Shown here piece by piece: positions 45,898 to 56,491 of a stretch of DNA of 64,000 bases (its first letter is position 1; the number at the start of each line of letters is the position of its first letter). The DNA comes from Candidatus Accumulibacter conexus (GTDB taxonomy: Bacteria; Pseudomonadota; Gammaproteobacteria; Burkholderiales; Rhodocyclaceae): positions 1-64,000 of the forward strand of contig JAGFNJ010000010.1 of the NCBI GenBank assembly GCA_017592775.1. The letters are read 5' to 3'. The notes under the pieces are model-generated. The model did not search any database, was not told the DNA's origin, and saw only the letters and a program-made list of their open reading frames with translations. The translations under genes and the position numbers were made by a program.

Positions 45898-46938
45898 TCA
45901 GGGCACGACTTCGAGCGCCGGCGGCGGCGCACCAACGAACTGCAGGCGGCCCTGCATCGCCTGGCTGATCTGCCAGCGTCCGTCGCCGTCGACACGCAGG
46001 ACGTGCGCCACCTGCAGGCGGCGGGCGAGATGCGGCCAGTCGCTGCCGGCGATGAACAAGGGCTTGGTGGCAGCGTCTGAGAGGGTTCCGGCGGCCGGGC
46101 GTGCAGTCACCAGCACTGTCAGCGCCTGCGTGCCGGACGCTGGCCGGCCGCTGCGCGGATCAAGGAGATGCGCGTAGCGCCTGCCCTCGACTTCGAAGTA
46201 GCGCTGATAATCGCCCGAGGTGCCGACCGCCTCGCCATCGTCGAGTTCGACCGTCGCCATCGGCCCGGGCTGCCGCGGGTGCTGGATGCCCACCCGCCAG
46301 CGCTGGCCATTGCGCGTGCCGAGAACCATCACGTTGCCACCGATGTTCAGCAGCGCATTGCTGACCCCCTGCGCGCGCAGGATGCTCGTCGCGCGATCGA
46401 GCGCGACCCCCTTGAGATAGCCGCCGAAATCGAGCGCCAGTTCGCGCTGCCGGCTGCTCACGTGCTGCCCGACCAGGCGCAGATCGGCCATCCCCGGCCG
46501 CGCGCTGCACCAGGCCGCCACCGCCGTCTCGTCCGGCAGGCTGCCCGGCAGCTCGTCCGACTGGAAGCCCCAGAGACCGATCAGACGACCGATGCCGGGA
46601 TCGAACAGTCCGTCGCTGAGCCGCGCCAGACGCTGCGCATCGGCCAGCAGTTCGGCCATCTCCTTGCTCACCACCTGCGGTCTGCCAGCCGCCAGGGCGG
46701 CGTTGAGCGCGCTCAGCTCGGACGGCTTCCAGGCGTGGTAGGTGCGATGCAGGCGATCGAACTCGCGCAGCACCGCGGCCGCTGCCGGCCGTGCCTGTGC
46801 GTCGGGCATGCCGGCGATCAGCACTTCGACGCGGGTGCCGAAAACGAATGCTTCCTGCTGGTGCAGCGGCGCCCTGCTGCAGGCGGCAACGAGGACCGAG
46901 AGCAGAACGCCGGCGAATCCTAGGCTGCGGCCACGCAC
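45898..46938 (-). CDS. apbE: FAD:protein FMN transferase (lipoprotein)
   Basis: 346 residues from the GTG at 46938, inside the end of gshB (19-base overlap). Lipoprotein signal ending LVAAC. ApbE motifs: HRTYHAWKPSELSALN, the region ALDFGGYLKGVALDRA (flavin/Mg site), LLNIGGNVMVLG, and HLLDPRSGRPA. Attaches FMN to a threonine of partner proteins such as NqrB/NqrC or RnfG in the periplasm. No such partner lies within the window. Confidence 0.92.
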   Translation of the reverse strand: MRGRSLGFAGVLLSVLVAACSRAPLHQQEAFVFGTRVEVLIAGMPDAQARPAAAAVLREFDRLHRTYHAWKPSELSALNAALAAGRPQVVSKEMAELLADAQRLARLSDGLFDPGIGRLIGLWGFQSDELPGSLPDETAVAAWCSARPGMADLRLVGQHVSSRQRELALDFGGYLKGVALDRATSILRAQGVSNALLNIGGNVMVLGTRNGQRWRVGIQHPRQPGPMATVELDDGEAVGTSGDYQRYFEVEGRRYAHLLDPRSGRPASGTQALTVLVTARPAAGTLSDAATKPLFIAGSDWPHLARRLQVAHVLRVDGDGRWQISQAMQGRLQFVGAPPPALEVVP

Positions 46939-47873
46939 CGACGGTCCAGCGCGGCGACGAACAGGGCGGCAGTGTCGAAACCCGTCTGTTCGGCGATTTC
47001 CACCATGCACGTCGGGCTGGTGACGTTGATCTCGGTCAACCAGTCACCGATGACATCGAGACCGACCAGCAGCAGACCACGCGCCGCGAGCACCGGCGCC
47101 AGCGTCGTCGCGATCTCGAGGTCACGCGGACTCAGGGGCCGCGCCACACCCTTGCCGCCGGCCGCCAGGTTGCCCCGCGTCTCGCCGGCTTTCGGTATCC
47201 GCGCCAGGCAGTACGGAACCACCTCGCCGGCGACGAGCAGGATGCGCTTGTCGCCAGCGGCGATCTCGGGAATGTAGCGCTGTGCCATGATCGTTCGCGC
47301 ACCGTCGTGCGTCAGTGTCTCGACGATCACGTTGCGGTTCGGGTCATCGTGGCGCACGTGAAAGACCTCGCTGCCACCCATGCCGCCGAGTGGCTTCAGG
47401 ATCACGTCGCGCTCGGTTTCGATGAAGGCGTGGATGATGCCGGCGTCACGGGCGACCGTCGTCGGCACCGCAAACTGGGCGAACTCGGTGATCGACAGCT
47501 TTTCCGGGTGATCGCGCAGGGCACGCGGCCGGTTGAAGATGCGCGCACCCTCGGCTTCCGCCCGCTCGAGCAACCAGGTGGTGGTCACGTATTCGATGTC
47601 GAAGGGCGGATCCTTGCGCATCAGCACGGCGCGAAAATCGCGCAGGGCGACGACGTCCCGATCGACCTCGACGAACCAGTCGGCGTCGTCGGCCAGCATC
47701 TCGATGTGCACCGCTTCGGCACACACACCATGCAGCGGCGACCAGTGGATGGCCTCCTGCTGGATCGTCCACACGGCATGTCCGGCCGCCTGCGCCGCGC
47801 GCATGATGGCGATGCTCGTGTCCTTGTAGGCCTTCAGCGACTGCAGGCGGTCGACGATGAATGCTATGCGCAC
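46920..47873 (-). CDS. gshB: glutathione synthetase
   Basis: 317 residues from the GTG at 47873, eight bases after AAGGAG. ATP-grasp enzyme adding glycine to gamma-glutamylcysteine. Features: MRIAFIVDRL, MRKDPPFDIEY, KPLGGMGGSEVF and GLDVIGDWLTEINVTSPT. The start overlaps the gshA end by ten bases. Confidence 0.95.
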   Translation of the reverse strand: MRIAFIVDRLQSLKAYKDTSIAIMRAAQAAGHAVWTIQQEAIHWSPLHGVCAEAVHIEMLADDADWFVEVDRDVVALRDFRAVLMRKDPPFDIEYVTTTWLLERAEAEGARIFNRPRALRDHPEKLSITEFAQFAVPTTVARDAGIIHAFIETERDVILKPLGGMGGSEVFHVRHDDPNRNVIVETLTHDGARTIMAQRYIPEIAAGDKRILLVAGEVVPYCLARIPKAGETRGNLAAGGKGVARPLSPRDLEIATTLAPVLAARGLLLVGLDVIGDWLTEINVTSPTCMVEIAEQTGFDTAALFVAALDRRCVAAA

Positions 47874-49174
47874 GGTAGCGGCTCCTTGACGGGGGCAGTA
47901 CGTTCGAGCTCGACTGAAGCAGCCAGCTGTGCCAGCCGGGCGACCACGCCGTAAGCATAGAAACGGTTCGGCGCCGCATCCGGGTTCTGGCAATGGTCAG
48001 GTAGCGAGCAACTGGTGGCAAAGGCAAGTGGCTGAAAATGCATTCCCGGCGCGTTCAGGTTCTCGTCCGGGCCACGCCCGCTGTGAACGCGGTAGAAGCC
48101 ACCGACGACGAAGCGGTCGATCATGTAGACCACCGGTTCGGCGACCCCTTCCTCGCTGCCGCTACCGACCCGTTCGAAGCTGTGCACGCCTTCCTGGATG
48201 ATGACCTGGGACACCGCCAGGCCCTCCTTGATCACCGACATCTTGTTGCGCTGCCGGCGGCTGAGGCCCGTCACCTGCGACGCATCCTTGACCGTCATCA
48301 CCCCCATGCCATAGGTGCCAGCGTCCGCCTTGACCACGACGTATGGCGTCTCCGCGATCCCGTACTGCCGGTACTTCTCGCGGATCAGTTCGAGCACCGC
48401 GTCGACATTGGCAGCGAGACACTCCTCCCCCTGCCGTTGATGGAAGTCGACACTGCTGCAGACCGAAAAGTAGGGGTTGATCCGCCATGGGTCGATGCCC
48501 GTCAGCCGTGCGAAGTCGCCCGCCACCTCGTCGTAGGCGGCAAAGTGGTTCGATTTCCGGCGCAACGCCCAACCGGCGTGCAGCGGCGGCAGGACGAACT
48601 GCTCGTCGAGATCGCGCAGTACCTCCGGAATACCCGCCGAAAGATCGTTGTTGAGCAGGATGGCGCAGGGCTCGAAGCCGCTCAGTCCGAGCCGCGAACC
48701 ACTGCGCTGCAGCGGTTCCAGGAGCAGCGTCGTGCCATCGGCAAGCACCACCGGCGTTGGCTGGTCCATGCCGGGCAGCAGCGATCCCAGACGAACCTCG
48801 AGGCCGGTCAGGCGCAGGAACTTCGCGATCTGGGCGACGTTCTGCAGATAGAAGAGGTTGCGCGTATGGTTTTCGGGGATCAGCAGCAAGCGCTTCGCGT
48901 CCGGGCAGATGCGGTCCACCGCCGTCATCGCGGCCTGGACGCAGAGCGGCAGAAAGGTGGCGTCGAGGTTGTTGAAGCCGCCGGGAAACAGGTTCATGTC
49001 AACCGGCGCCAGCTTGAAACCTGCATTGCGCAGATCGACCGAGCCATAGAACGGCGGCGTGTGCTCCTGCCACTGACCGCGGAACCAGCGCTCGATGTCG
49101 GGCATGAGGTCGAGGAAACGCCGTTCGATCTCCAGCAGCGGACCGTCAAGCGCAGTTTTCAGACGTGGGACCAT
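47864..49174 (-). CDS. gshA: glutamate--cysteine ligase, proteobacterial type distinct from E. coli GshA
   Basis: 436 residues from the ATG at 49174. Belongs to the GshA group found in betaproteobacteria and Acidithiobacillus, unlike the E. coli enzyme: FYGSVDLRNAGFKLAPVDMN near the start, then VVVKADAGTYGMGVMTVKDA. First step of glutathione synthesis. First gene of a ten-gene run ending at the SMUG1-like gene. TACAAT at 49271-49276 may be its -10. Confidence 0.92.
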   Translation of the reverse strand: MVPRLKTALDGPLLEIERRFLDLMPDIERWFRGQWQEHTPPFYGSVDLRNAGFKLAPVDMNLFPGGFNNLDATFLPLCVQAAMTAVDRICPDAKRLLLIPENHTRNLFYLQNVAQIAKFLRLTGLEVRLGSLLPGMDQPTPVVLADGTTLLLEPLQRSGSRLGLSGFEPCAILLNNDLSAGIPEVLRDLDEQFVLPPLHAGWALRRKSNHFAAYDEVAGDFARLTGIDPWRINPYFSVCSSVDFHQRQGEECLAANVDAVLELIREKYRQYGIAETPYVVVKADAGTYGMGVMTVKDASQVTGLSRRQRNKMSVIKEGLAVSQVIIQEGVHSFERVGSGSEEGVAEPVVYMIDRFVVGGFYRVHSGRGPDENLNAPGMHFQPLAFATSCSLPDHCQNPDAAPNRFYAYGVVARLAQLAASVELERTAPVKEPLPCA

Positions 49175-49268
49175 GGGCTGTACTATTTCTCCTCGAGATT
49201 GTGCACATCCGGCCTGGTCGACGCCAGGGGGCGCAACGCTTGACTGCCAAGAGCGGCGCGGCGATCGT

Positions 49269-50555
49269 TCATTGTACACTCCGAGCGGGCAACAGGGCTC
49301 GCAACGGCCCGGGCAGCGGACTCTGTTCGAGGCTGCGCTGGGTGAACAGGAAGCGGCCATCACAGACGAAACCGAGGTCCGTCCAGTCGACACTGTTGAG
49401 CGCATCCGCCAGTTGCTGCACGGCAAGCAGCGGATCGTGCGGAAAGATCGCCAGCACCGAGCCATCATAGTTCGGGCAGGGATGGCAGAAGAAGGGTCGC
49501 GCACTGCGCGTCTTGCTGTTGACATAGACTCGTGGCAGCGCCGACTGATGGTAGCCGCGGCCCCAATGCCACCAGTTGGACTCGTCGAAGGGTCGGATGC
49601 GGCGCGTGATCAGGCGCTCCCTGTGCGGCAGCAGGACCGCCGGCGGCGGTTCGCCGGCTTCACACCAGAGCATGCGCCGCGTCGTACCGCTGCGCACCGT
49701 CGACGAGCAGACGAAGTCGCGGTTGCCATACAGCTCGCTGGCGTAGAGGTCGTCGGCGCCCGAGACTGCGCCGACCTTGACGAACGCGATGTCGGCCAGA
49801 TGCAGTTCGTAATCACCGCGTGTGAACAGAAGGTGCCCACCGCTCTCGACGAAGTGCCGCTCGTCCCACTGCAGCCGCGCCAGGCCTGCCAGCCCATCGG
49901 CAACGCCCTGTGCCGCGTAGCGGGTCCGGCGCGTGAAATTGCCGCGCTCGAAACGCCAGATGGCGCAATTCGGGGTCGCATCGTCGAACAACCTGGAATC
50001 GCCGAGCTCGACGAAATCGGTGATCGTCCCCATCGCGTACAGCAGGCGGTTGAGCGGCACCGCCGACGTTGCCTTCAGGAAATCGCGCGGCGTGATGAAG
50101 ACGAGTTCACCGCCGGGCGCGAGATGCCGCAGGCACTTTTCGATGAAGAACAGGTAGAGATTGGCACGTCCATCGAGCACGCTGCGCCGGACGAGGCGGC
50201 GGGTCGCGACGGCGATGTCCTGGTAGCGTACATAGGGCGGGTTGCCGATCACCGTGGCGAACGACTCCGCATCGGGCAGGGCAAAGAAGTCCATGATGCG
50301 CGCGCCCGGCGGCGCATGCCGCGGATCGATCTCGACGCCGACGGCAAAAGGGAAATGCTGCAGAAAGGCACCGTCGCCACAGGCGGGCTCGAGCACGCGC
50401 CCACGATTGCGCACCAGCGCGAGCATCACGTCGACGATCGCCGGCGGCGTGAATACCTGGCCGAGGCGGCTGACGTCCAGTTCCGGCTGCGCGGCCACGG
50501 TCAAGCGCCCCGTCGCCGCGTCATCGGCGCGCGCGCAAGCGCTCGTCCCAGGCAT
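49269..50555 (-). CDS. N6-adenine DNA methyltransferase (Eco57I/TaqI-like), solitary
   Basis: 428 residues from the ATG at 50555, seven bases after GGAAG. Order of motifs is that of gamma-type N6-adenine methyltransferases: GQVFTPPAIVDVML at 32-45, the SAM motif EPACGDG at 56-62, and the catalytic NPPY at 105-108 followed by YLFFIEKCL and FITPRDFL. Residues about 215-428 would be the target-recognition part. No restriction endonuclease, specificity subunit or other defence gene is adjacent. Target sequence unknown. A tRNA or protein methylase is unlikely given the recognition region. Confidence 0.85.
   Translation of the reverse strand: MPGTSACARADDAATGRLTVAAQPELDVSRLGQVFTPPAIVDVMLALVRNRGRVLEPACGDGAFLQHFPFAVGVEIDPRHAPPGARIMDFFALPDAESFATVIGNPPYVRYQDIAVATRRLVRRSVLDGRANLYLFFIEKCLRHLAPGGELVFITPRDFLKATSAVPLNRLLYAMGTITDFVELGDSRLFDDATPNCAIWRFERGNFTRRTRYAAQGVADGLAGLARLQWDERHFVESGGHLLFTRGDYELHLADIAFVKVGAVSGADDLYASELYGNRDFVCSSTVRSGTTRRMLWCEAGEPPPAVLLPHRERLITRRIRPFDESNWWHWGRGYHQSALPRVYVNSKTRSARPFFCHPCPNYDGSVLAIFPHDPLLAVQQLADALNSVDWTDLGFVCDGRFLFTQRSLEQSPLPGPLRALLPARSVQ
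49271..49276 (-). promoter_or_regulatory. possible gshA promoter -10 (TACAAT)
   Basis: TACAAT on the minus strand, just overlapping the methyltransferase stop codon and 97 bases before gshA. It would start the ten-gene run. A -35 is not clear. Confidence 0.3.
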
Positions 50556-50586
50556 CGCCGGCTTCCGGCAAGCCGCATGCGCACCA

Positions 50587-51066
50587 TCAGCGCCCGCCCC
50601 ACGGCATCACCGGCACCGTCGAAATGCTGTTCGCCGGTGCACCGTCGATCAACTTGCGACTGATCGCCAGATAGACCAGCGTCCGGTTCGCCTCGTCCCA
50701 CATCCGGACGACGCGCGTTTCCTTGAACAGGATCGATGTATCGCCCGAGAAGACCGTCGCCTCCTTCGGCAGCTTCTCCGGCAGACTGATCGGACCGGTC
50801 TGCCGGCAGGCAAGCGCGAACTGCGAGGGATCCTCGGCCAGGCCGAGCGAACCGCTGACGCCGCCGGTTCGCGCCTGACTGACGTGACAGGTGACGCCCG
50901 GCACTTTCGGGTCGGGAAAACTCTCGACGCAAACGCGGTGGTTCGCACCGACCAGCTTCCACTCGGTCGTCACGCACCCCACCTGCTCCGCGAGCACGGC
51001 TCCGGCCACGACGGCGCACGCCGCACCGGCGGCAATGAAGCGAAATCCGTTGGTCCTGCTGCGCAT
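50587..51066 (-). CDS. creA: CreA-family periplasmic protein
   Basis: 159 residues; ATG after AAGGAGAG. Signal peptide 1-26 ending VLAE. CreA features: VCVESFPDPKVPGVTCHVS, SGDTSILFKETRVVRMWDE and TLVYLAISRKLIDG, with three cysteines likely in disulfides. The family is widespread; its function is unknown. Forty bases after parC on the same strand, possibly co-transcribed. Confidence 0.9.
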   Translation of the reverse strand: MRSRTNGFRFIAAGAACAVVAGAVLAEQVGCVTTEWKLVGANHRVCVESFPDPKVPGVTCHVSQARTGGVSGSLGLAEDPSQFALACRQTGPISLPEKLPKEATVFSGDTSILFKETRVVRMWDEANRTLVYLAISRKLIDGAPANSISTVPVMPWGGR

Positions 51067-51105
51067 ACTCTCTCTCCTTCAGCGAAGGCCGCCGCTGACC
51101 ACAGC

Positions 51106-53448
51106 TCAACCCGGCCAGTGGTCCAGCGTGATGTTGCTGATCTGCCCGACCGGCGAACCACGGCGGGCGCGTTGACCAAGGTGTCTGTCCTCCGACATGA
51201 GCGTCTTCGGCCGATTGCGTACGCTTCCCCGGATCGCCAGCCGCGGCCCGCTGGTCGCAATCACCGCGCGCAGCGATTCTCCCGCATGCAGGCCGATGAT
51301 CTGCACCCCCTTGCCGCTGGCCAGGCGCTTCATCTGCTCGAGCGGAAAGACCAGCAGGCGACCGTCGCTGGAAAGCGCACCGAGGTGGTCCCTGCCGGCG
51401 AGGCGGAGCGGCGGCAGAATGCTGGCACCATCCTCGACGCTGACGACGGCCTTGCCGGCTTTCTGCCGTGACAGCAGGTCACCGTAGGTACAGATGAAAC
51501 CATAGCCAGAGGTCTTGGCGATGAGGATCGCATCGTCCGGCTGGCCGGTGAGGACATGGGCAATCCGGCCGCTGCCGAGGTCGACGAACGAAGAGAGCGG
51601 CGCGCCCATGCCGCGACCGTCGGGCAGGCTGGCAATCGCCACGGTAAACGCCCGCCCCTCGCTCGAAACGATCACCAGCGAGTCGACCGAACGGCACTCC
51701 AGAGCCGACCCCGCGCGGTCGCCGTCCTTGAAGGCCACGCCGGCAAGATCGAGCCCATGCCCCTGCCGGACACGCGCCCAGCCCTTCTCGGAAATGATCA
51801 CGGTCACCGCTTCATCACTGACGGCTGCCACCTCGGAACGCGAAGCCGTCGCCGCCGCTTCGATGACCGTCCGCCGCGCGTCGCCGTACTTCTCCGCGTC
51901 GGCCTTGATCTCGCGCATCACCTGGCGCCGCAACAGCGCATCGCTGCCCAGCAGTTTCAGCAGGCCCTCGCGCTCACTGCGCAGCCGCTCGAGCTCCTGT
52001 TCGATGCGGATGCCCTCGAGGCGGGCCAGTTGCCGCAGACGGATCTCGAGAATGTCTTCCGCCTGCCGATCGGAGAGCGCAAAGCGGGCGATCAGGGCTG
52101 CCTTGGGATCGTCGGATTCGCGAATGATGCGGATCACTTCGTCGATGTTGAGAAAGACGATGTGCCGGCCTTCGAGAATGTGAATGCGATCATCGGCCTT
52201 CTGCAGGCGATGGCCGGTCCGCCGGTGCACGGTCCGGATGCGGAAGGTGCACCATTCACCGAGCAGTTCGGGCAGCGACTTCTGGCACGGGCGGCCGTCT
52301 ATGCCGACGGCGACGAGGTTGATCGGTGCCGAGGTCTCGAGGCTGGTGTGCGCCAGCAGCAGCGCCACGAACTCGTTGCGGTCGATGCGCGAACTGCTCG
52401 GCTCGAAGACCAGCCGCACGTCGTCGTCCTTGCCCGACTCGTCGCGCGCACGGTCGAGCTGTGACGCCATCAGCGTCTTGAGCTGCGCCGCCGACTGGTC
52501 TATGGTCTTCTTGCCCGGCTTGACCTGCGGGTTGAGCAGCGCACCGATCTCGGCCAGCACCTTCGCCGACGAGACGCCGGGTGGCAACTCACGGAAAACC
52601 AGTTGCCAGGCGCCGCGTGCCATCTCCTCGAACTCGTAGCGCGCCCGCACGCGCAGCGTGCCGCGGCCGCTGCCGTAGGCGGCAGCGATGTCGGCCGGCG
52701 AGGAAATGATCTGCCCGCCGCCCGGGTAATCCGGCCCGGGTATGTGCTGCAGCAGTTGCTCGAGGCCGGTCTGCGGCTGCTCGATCAGCTGTATTGCCGC
52801 TGCCGCGACCTCGCGCAGGTTGTGCGGCGGCATCTCGGTCGCCATGCCGACGGCGATGCCCGAGGACCCGTTGAGCAGGACGAAGGGCAGGCGGGCCGGC
52901 AGACAGACCGGTTCGTCGAAGGAGCCGTCGTAGTTCGGCTGGAAATCGACCGTTCCCTCGCCGAGTTCGGCCAGCAGCAGGTCGGCAATCGGCGTCAGGC
53001 GTGCCTCGGTGTAGCGCATCGCTGCCGCGTTGTCGCCGTCGCGCGAACCGAAGTTGCCCTGCCCGTCGACCAGCGGGTAGCGCAGCATGAAGGGCTGGGC
53101 GACGCGCACCATCGCATCGTAGGCAGAGGTGTCGCCGTGCGGGTGGTACTTGCCGATGACGTCGCCGACGACCCGCGCCGACTTGACCGGCTTCGCCGTC
53201 GCCGACAGCCCGAGTTCGCGCATGGCGAAGAGGACCCGCCGCTGTACCGGCTTCAGACCGTCCTTGACGTCCGGCAACGCGCGTCCCTTGACCACCGCCA
53301 CCGCGTACTCCAGGTAATCGCGGGCCGCCGACTCGTGCAGCAGGATGCTGTCGTCGTCCGCCCCGGGCGGCGCCGGCGGCTGCGGCGGCGCCGCCGGCGG
53401 CGATGGTGGCAGGTCGGCGAACAGGTCGGGGGTCGAATCTTTCCTCAC
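51106..53448 (-). CDS. parC: DNA topoisomerase IV subunit A
   Basis: 780 residues from a GTG at 53448. Breakage-reunion domain with the catalytic Tyr146 (MRYTEARLT) and the quinolone-determining stretch [12 protein letters not shown] at 102-113 with wild-type-looking residues. The N-terminal 30 residues are a Pro/Ala-rich extension not seen in E. coli. The C-terminal pinwheel blades fit ParC rather than GyrA. Decatenates chromosomes with ParE. Starts 25 bases after parE. Confidence 0.95.
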   Translation of the reverse strand: MRKDSTPDLFADLPPSPPAAPPQPPAPPGADDDSILLHESAARDYLEYAVAVVKGRALPDVKDGLKPVQRRVLFAMRELGLSATAKPVKSARVVGDVIGKYHPHGDTSAYDAMVRVAQPFMLRYPLVDGQGNFGSRDGDNAAAMRYTEARLTPIADLLLAELGEGTVDFQPNYDGSFDEPVCLPARLPFVLLNGSSGIAVGMATEMPPHNLREVAAAAIQLIEQPQTGLEQLLQHIPGPDYPGGGQIISSPADIAAAYGSGRGTLRVRARYEFEEMARGAWQLVFRELPPGVSSAKVLAEIGALLNPQVKPGKKTIDQSAAQLKTLMASQLDRARDESGKDDDVRLVFEPSSSRIDRNEFVALLLAHTSLETSAPINLVAVGIDGRPCQKSLPELLGEWCTFRIRTVHRRTGHRLQKADDRIHILEGRHIVFLNIDEVIRIIRESDDPKAALIARFALSDRQAEDILEIRLRQLARLEGIRIEQELERLRSEREGLLKLLGSDALLRRQVMREIKADAEKYGDARRTVIEAAATASRSEVAAVSDEAVTVIISEKGWARVRQGHGLDLAGVAFKDGDRAGSALECRSVDSLVIVSSEGRAFTVAIASLPDGRGMGAPLSSFVDLGSGRIAHVLTGQPDDAILIAKTSGYGFICTYGDLLSRQKAGKAVVSVEDGASILPPLRLAGRDHLGALSSDGRLLVFPLEQMKRLASGKGVQIIGLHAGESLRAVIATSGPRLAIRGSVRNRPKTLMSEDRHLGQRARRGSPVGQISNITLDHWPG

Positions 53449-53473
53449 TTGCGGCTCACTTTCGCTCGTCCGA

Positions 53474-55423
53474 TCACAGCTCGGCGCCGATCAGGGCACC
53501 GTTTTCTTCCATCCACGCGCGCCGGCCGGCCGACTCGCCCTTCGCCATCAGCATGTGCATCACCGGCCGTGCCACCTCGCCACCCGGCATGCCGATGCGC
53601 ATCAGGCGACGCGTATCGGGCGACATCGTCGTCTCCCAGAGCTGCTCCGGGTTCATCTCGCCGAGGCCCTTGAAGCGCGAGATGGCAACCGCCTCGCGCT
53701 TGACGCCCTCGAGGCGCAGGCGATCCAGTGAGGCCTCGAGTTCCGCGCTGTCCAGCGCATAGATCTTGCGCGGTGGCCGCGTCTTGCCCTGCGCGGGTAC
53801 GTCAAGACGGTACAGCGGCGGCTGCGCGAAGTACAGGTGCCCGCACGCGATCAGCCGCGGAAAATGACGATAGAACAGGGTGCACAGCAGGACGCGGATG
53901 TGCGAGCCATCGACGTCGGCATCGGTCATGATCACCACCTTGCCGTAGCGCAGGTTGATCAGCACGGAGTCGGGCGCGCTCGCCGGATGTGGATCGATTC
54001 CCAGCGCCACGGCGATGTCGTGCACCTCCCGGTTGGCGAACAGACTGCCGGCTTCGACTTCCCAGGTATTCAGCACCTTGCCACGCAGCGGCAGGATCGC
54101 CTGCACCTCCTTGTCACGCCCCGATTTTGCCGAACCGCCGGCCGAGTCTCCCTCGACGAGAAAGATCTCGTTGCGGCTGACGTCCTCGCTCTGGCAATCC
54201 GACAGCTTGCCCGGCAGGATCGCCACCCCCGACTGCTTGCGCTTTTCGACCTTCTGGCCGGCACGCGTGCGCGCCTGCGCCGCCCGGATGGCCAGCTCGG
54301 TGATCCGCTTCGCCGCCTCGGGATGCTCGTTGAGCCACAGCTCGAGGCTGTCGCGCACCATGCGCGCCACCAGCGCCACCGCATCGCGCGAGTTCAGCCG
54401 CTCCTTCGTCTGCCCCTGGAACGAGGGGTCGAGCATGCGTACCGCGAGCACGAAACTGGCGTGCGAGAAGACGTCCTCGGCGGCGAGCTTGACGCCCTTG
54501 GGCAGCAACGTATGGTGTTCGGCGAAACTGCGGATGGCATCGAGCGTCGCCTGCCGCAGTCCAGCTTCATGCGTGCCGCCGGCAGGGGTCGGAATCAGGT
54601 TGACGTACGATTCGCGCACCAAGCCACCCTCGGCCGCCCAGCAGATCGCCCAGGCGGCACCCGCGCCGACCGGGAAGTTCTCGTCACCGCGGGCAGCATA
54701 CTTCTCGCTGCTGAACACCGGTGCCACCGGCTCGCCGTCGAGTTGCTCGGCGAGGTACTGCACCATGCCGTTGGCGAAACACCACTCGCTCGTCGCGCCA
54801 TCCTCGACCGTCAGCACGACCTGCAGGCCGGGCAACAGCAGCGCCTTGCTGCGCAGCAGGCGCTCGAGCTGCGGCTGGGGAATGATCGGCGAATCGAAGA
54901 AGACCGGGTCCGGCCACGCCCGCACGCGCGTGCCGGTCGCCTTCTTCGGTGCATCGGCAACCCGGCGCAGCGGCTCGATGACTGCCCCGCCGGCAAAAGC
55001 CATCTGATGGCGTGCACCGTCGCGCACGACCTCGACCTCGAGGCGTGTCGACAGCGCGTTGGTCACCGACACGCCAACCCCGTGCAGGCCACCGGAAAAG
55101 CGGTAGGCTGAAGCCCCGTCGTCCTTGTTGAACTTGCCGCCAGCGTGCAGCCGGGTAAACACGACTTCCAGGGTCGGCACCTTCTCGAGCGGATGCATCT
55201 CGACCGGAATGCCGCGCCCGTCGTCCTGCACGCTGACCGAGTGATCACGGTGCAGGGTGACGCCGATTCGCCGGCAATGGCCACCGAGCGCCTCGTCGGC
55301 GGCGTTGTCGATCACCTCCTGGATGATGTGCAGCGGGCAATCGGTGCGCGTGTACATCCCCGGCCGATGGCGCACGGGCTCGAGCCCCTTGAGGACGGCA
55401 ATCGATTCGGCGGTGTAGGTCAT
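53474..55423 (-). CDS. parE: DNA topoisomerase IV subunit B
   Basis: 649 residues from the ATG at 55423. GHKL ATPase: [25 protein letters not shown] and [34 protein letters not shown] and DADVDGSHI. The frame is open far upstream but without family resemblance. Partner of ParC in the same operon. The ribosome-binding site is weak. Confidence 0.95.
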   Translation of the reverse strand: MTYTAESIAVLKGLEPVRHRPGMYTRTDCPLHIIQEVIDNAADEALGGHCRRIGVTLHRDHSVSVQDDGRGIPVEMHPLEKVPTLEVVFTRLHAGGKFNKDDGASAYRFSGGLHGVGVSVTNALSTRLEVEVVRDGARHQMAFAGGAVIEPLRRVADAPKKATGTRVRAWPDPVFFDSPIIPQPQLERLLRSKALLLPGLQVVLTVEDGATSEWCFANGMVQYLAEQLDGEPVAPVFSSEKYAARGDENFPVGAGAAWAICWAAEGGLVRESYVNLIPTPAGGTHEAGLRQATLDAIRSFAEHHTLLPKGVKLAAEDVFSHASFVLAVRMLDPSFQGQTKERLNSRDAVALVARMVRDSLELWLNEHPEAAKRITELAIRAAQARTRAGQKVEKRKQSGVAILPGKLSDCQSEDVSRNEIFLVEGDSAGGSAKSGRDKEVQAILPLRGKVLNTWEVEAGSLFANREVHDIAVALGIDPHPASAPDSVLINLRYGKVVIMTDADVDGSHIRVLLCTLFYRHFPRLIACGHLYFAQPPLYRLDVPAQGKTRPPRKIYALDSAELEASLDRLRLEGVKREAVAISRFKGLGEMNPEQLWETTMSPDTRRLMRIGMPGGEVARPVMHMLMAKGESAGRRAWMEENGALIGAEL

Positions 55424-55762
55424 GGTGCTGAAGTGTCCGGAGGTGCTGGTCGTCGCGCCAGCAAGATGTTGCATCGGTGCCGGCGCAGGGGCGGGCGAAG
55501 GTCGGCACAAGGGGCTGCCGGCGTATTGCCATGCCGGCGGTGCCGGCCGGCCGTCGCGGAAGGTTCTGGCCCGTCGGGTCGCCCCCGGGACAAGCGCCGC
55601 GGGTGCAGTCCGTGGCGCAGACTCGCTTGCCTCGCCGCTGAACCTGCCGGCGGCCACCAAGCCGGTACTGCGCTCGGCACTGGTGGAACCGTCCGCAGAA
55701 GCCGGTTGGCGGGCAATGCGGCGAAGCCATGCCGCCGGTCCGCGCTCCCTGGCTGGCGGAGG
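55424..55762. other. 339-base region between dksA and parE
   Basis: Same-strand spacer after dksA and before parE. It must hold the parE promoter. Several open frames cross it on both strands, none with a start site or recognisable sequence. GC-rich inverted stretches such as GCCGGCGGTGCCGGCCGGC near 55530 could be hairpins. No gene seen. Confidence 0.35.
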
Positions 55763-56188
55763 CTACTTGGCGATCTGTTTCTCGCGTACTTCCTCGAGCG
55801 TCTTGCAGTCGATGCAGAGGGTTGCCGTCGGTCGTGCCTCCAGCCGCTTGATGCCGATCTCGACGCCGCAGGCAGCACAGTAGCCGTAGTCGCCACTCGC
55901 GATACGCTCGATGGTGTCCTCGATCTTCTTGATCAGCTTGCGCTCGCGGTCGCGGTTGCGCAACTCGATCGCGATGTCCGTTTCCTGGCTGGCACGGTCG
56001 TTGGGATCGGCAAAGACCGTCGCCTCGTCCTGCATGGTATGTACCGTGCGCTCGATGTCCTCCATCAACTGCAGCTTGACGGCCTCCAGGATGCCACGGA
56101 AATGAGCCAGTTGGTCGCTGTTCATGTACTCTTCACCAGCTTCCTGGACATACGGAGTGAAATGCTTCTGGAGCAATTCTTCAGCCAT
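55763..56188 (-). CDS. dksA: RNA polymerase-binding transcription factor DksA
   Basis: 141 residues. Coiled coil (about 30-100) with the tip motif [12 protein letters not shown] at 60-71, including the acidic pair that acts in the polymerase secondary channel, and a four-cysteine zinc site: Cys104, Cys107, Cys125, Cys128. Works with ppGpp in the stringent response. Full length and intact. Confidence 0.96.
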   Translation of the reverse strand: MAEELLQKHFTPYVQEAGEEYMNSDQLAHFRGILEAVKLQLMEDIERTVHTMQDEATVFADPNDRASQETDIAIELRNRDRERKLIKKIEDTIERIASGDYGYCAACGVEIGIKRLEARPTATLCIDCKTLEEVREKQIAK

Positions 56189-56222
56189 GTTCGAAGACCC
56201 CGCCCGTTTGAAAAAAGACGAC

Positions 56223-56251
56223 TAGATATCAGAAAGCAACGGCTCTTGCAA
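56223..56251 (-). promoter_or_regulatory. dksA promoter
   Basis: Minus strand TTGCAA (56251-56246), 17 bases, TATCTA (56228-56223), 35 bases before the dksA ATG. A perfect 6-bp inverted repeat CCGGTG-TCGCG-CACCGG (56253-56269) lies just upstream of the -35 and may be a regulator site. Confidence 0.42.
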
Positions 56252-56491
56252 GCCGGTGTCGCGCACCGGGCACACCGTCGTTCTCCCTCGCCGACGGTTC
56301 CTGCCGCCTCCGCGTCGTTGCGGCCGCAATGCCGGACCGATCAGAGCAGGCGTTCCTCGGCGATAATCGGCGGCGTCGCCGGCCATCTCCATCCTTCACC
56401 AGGGGGCGACCGACCGTTTGCAGCGGCCGTGTGGCCCGCGCGGAACCCACCGCGACTGGCGAGTGCCCGACGAACCCGGCAAGAGAAGACG

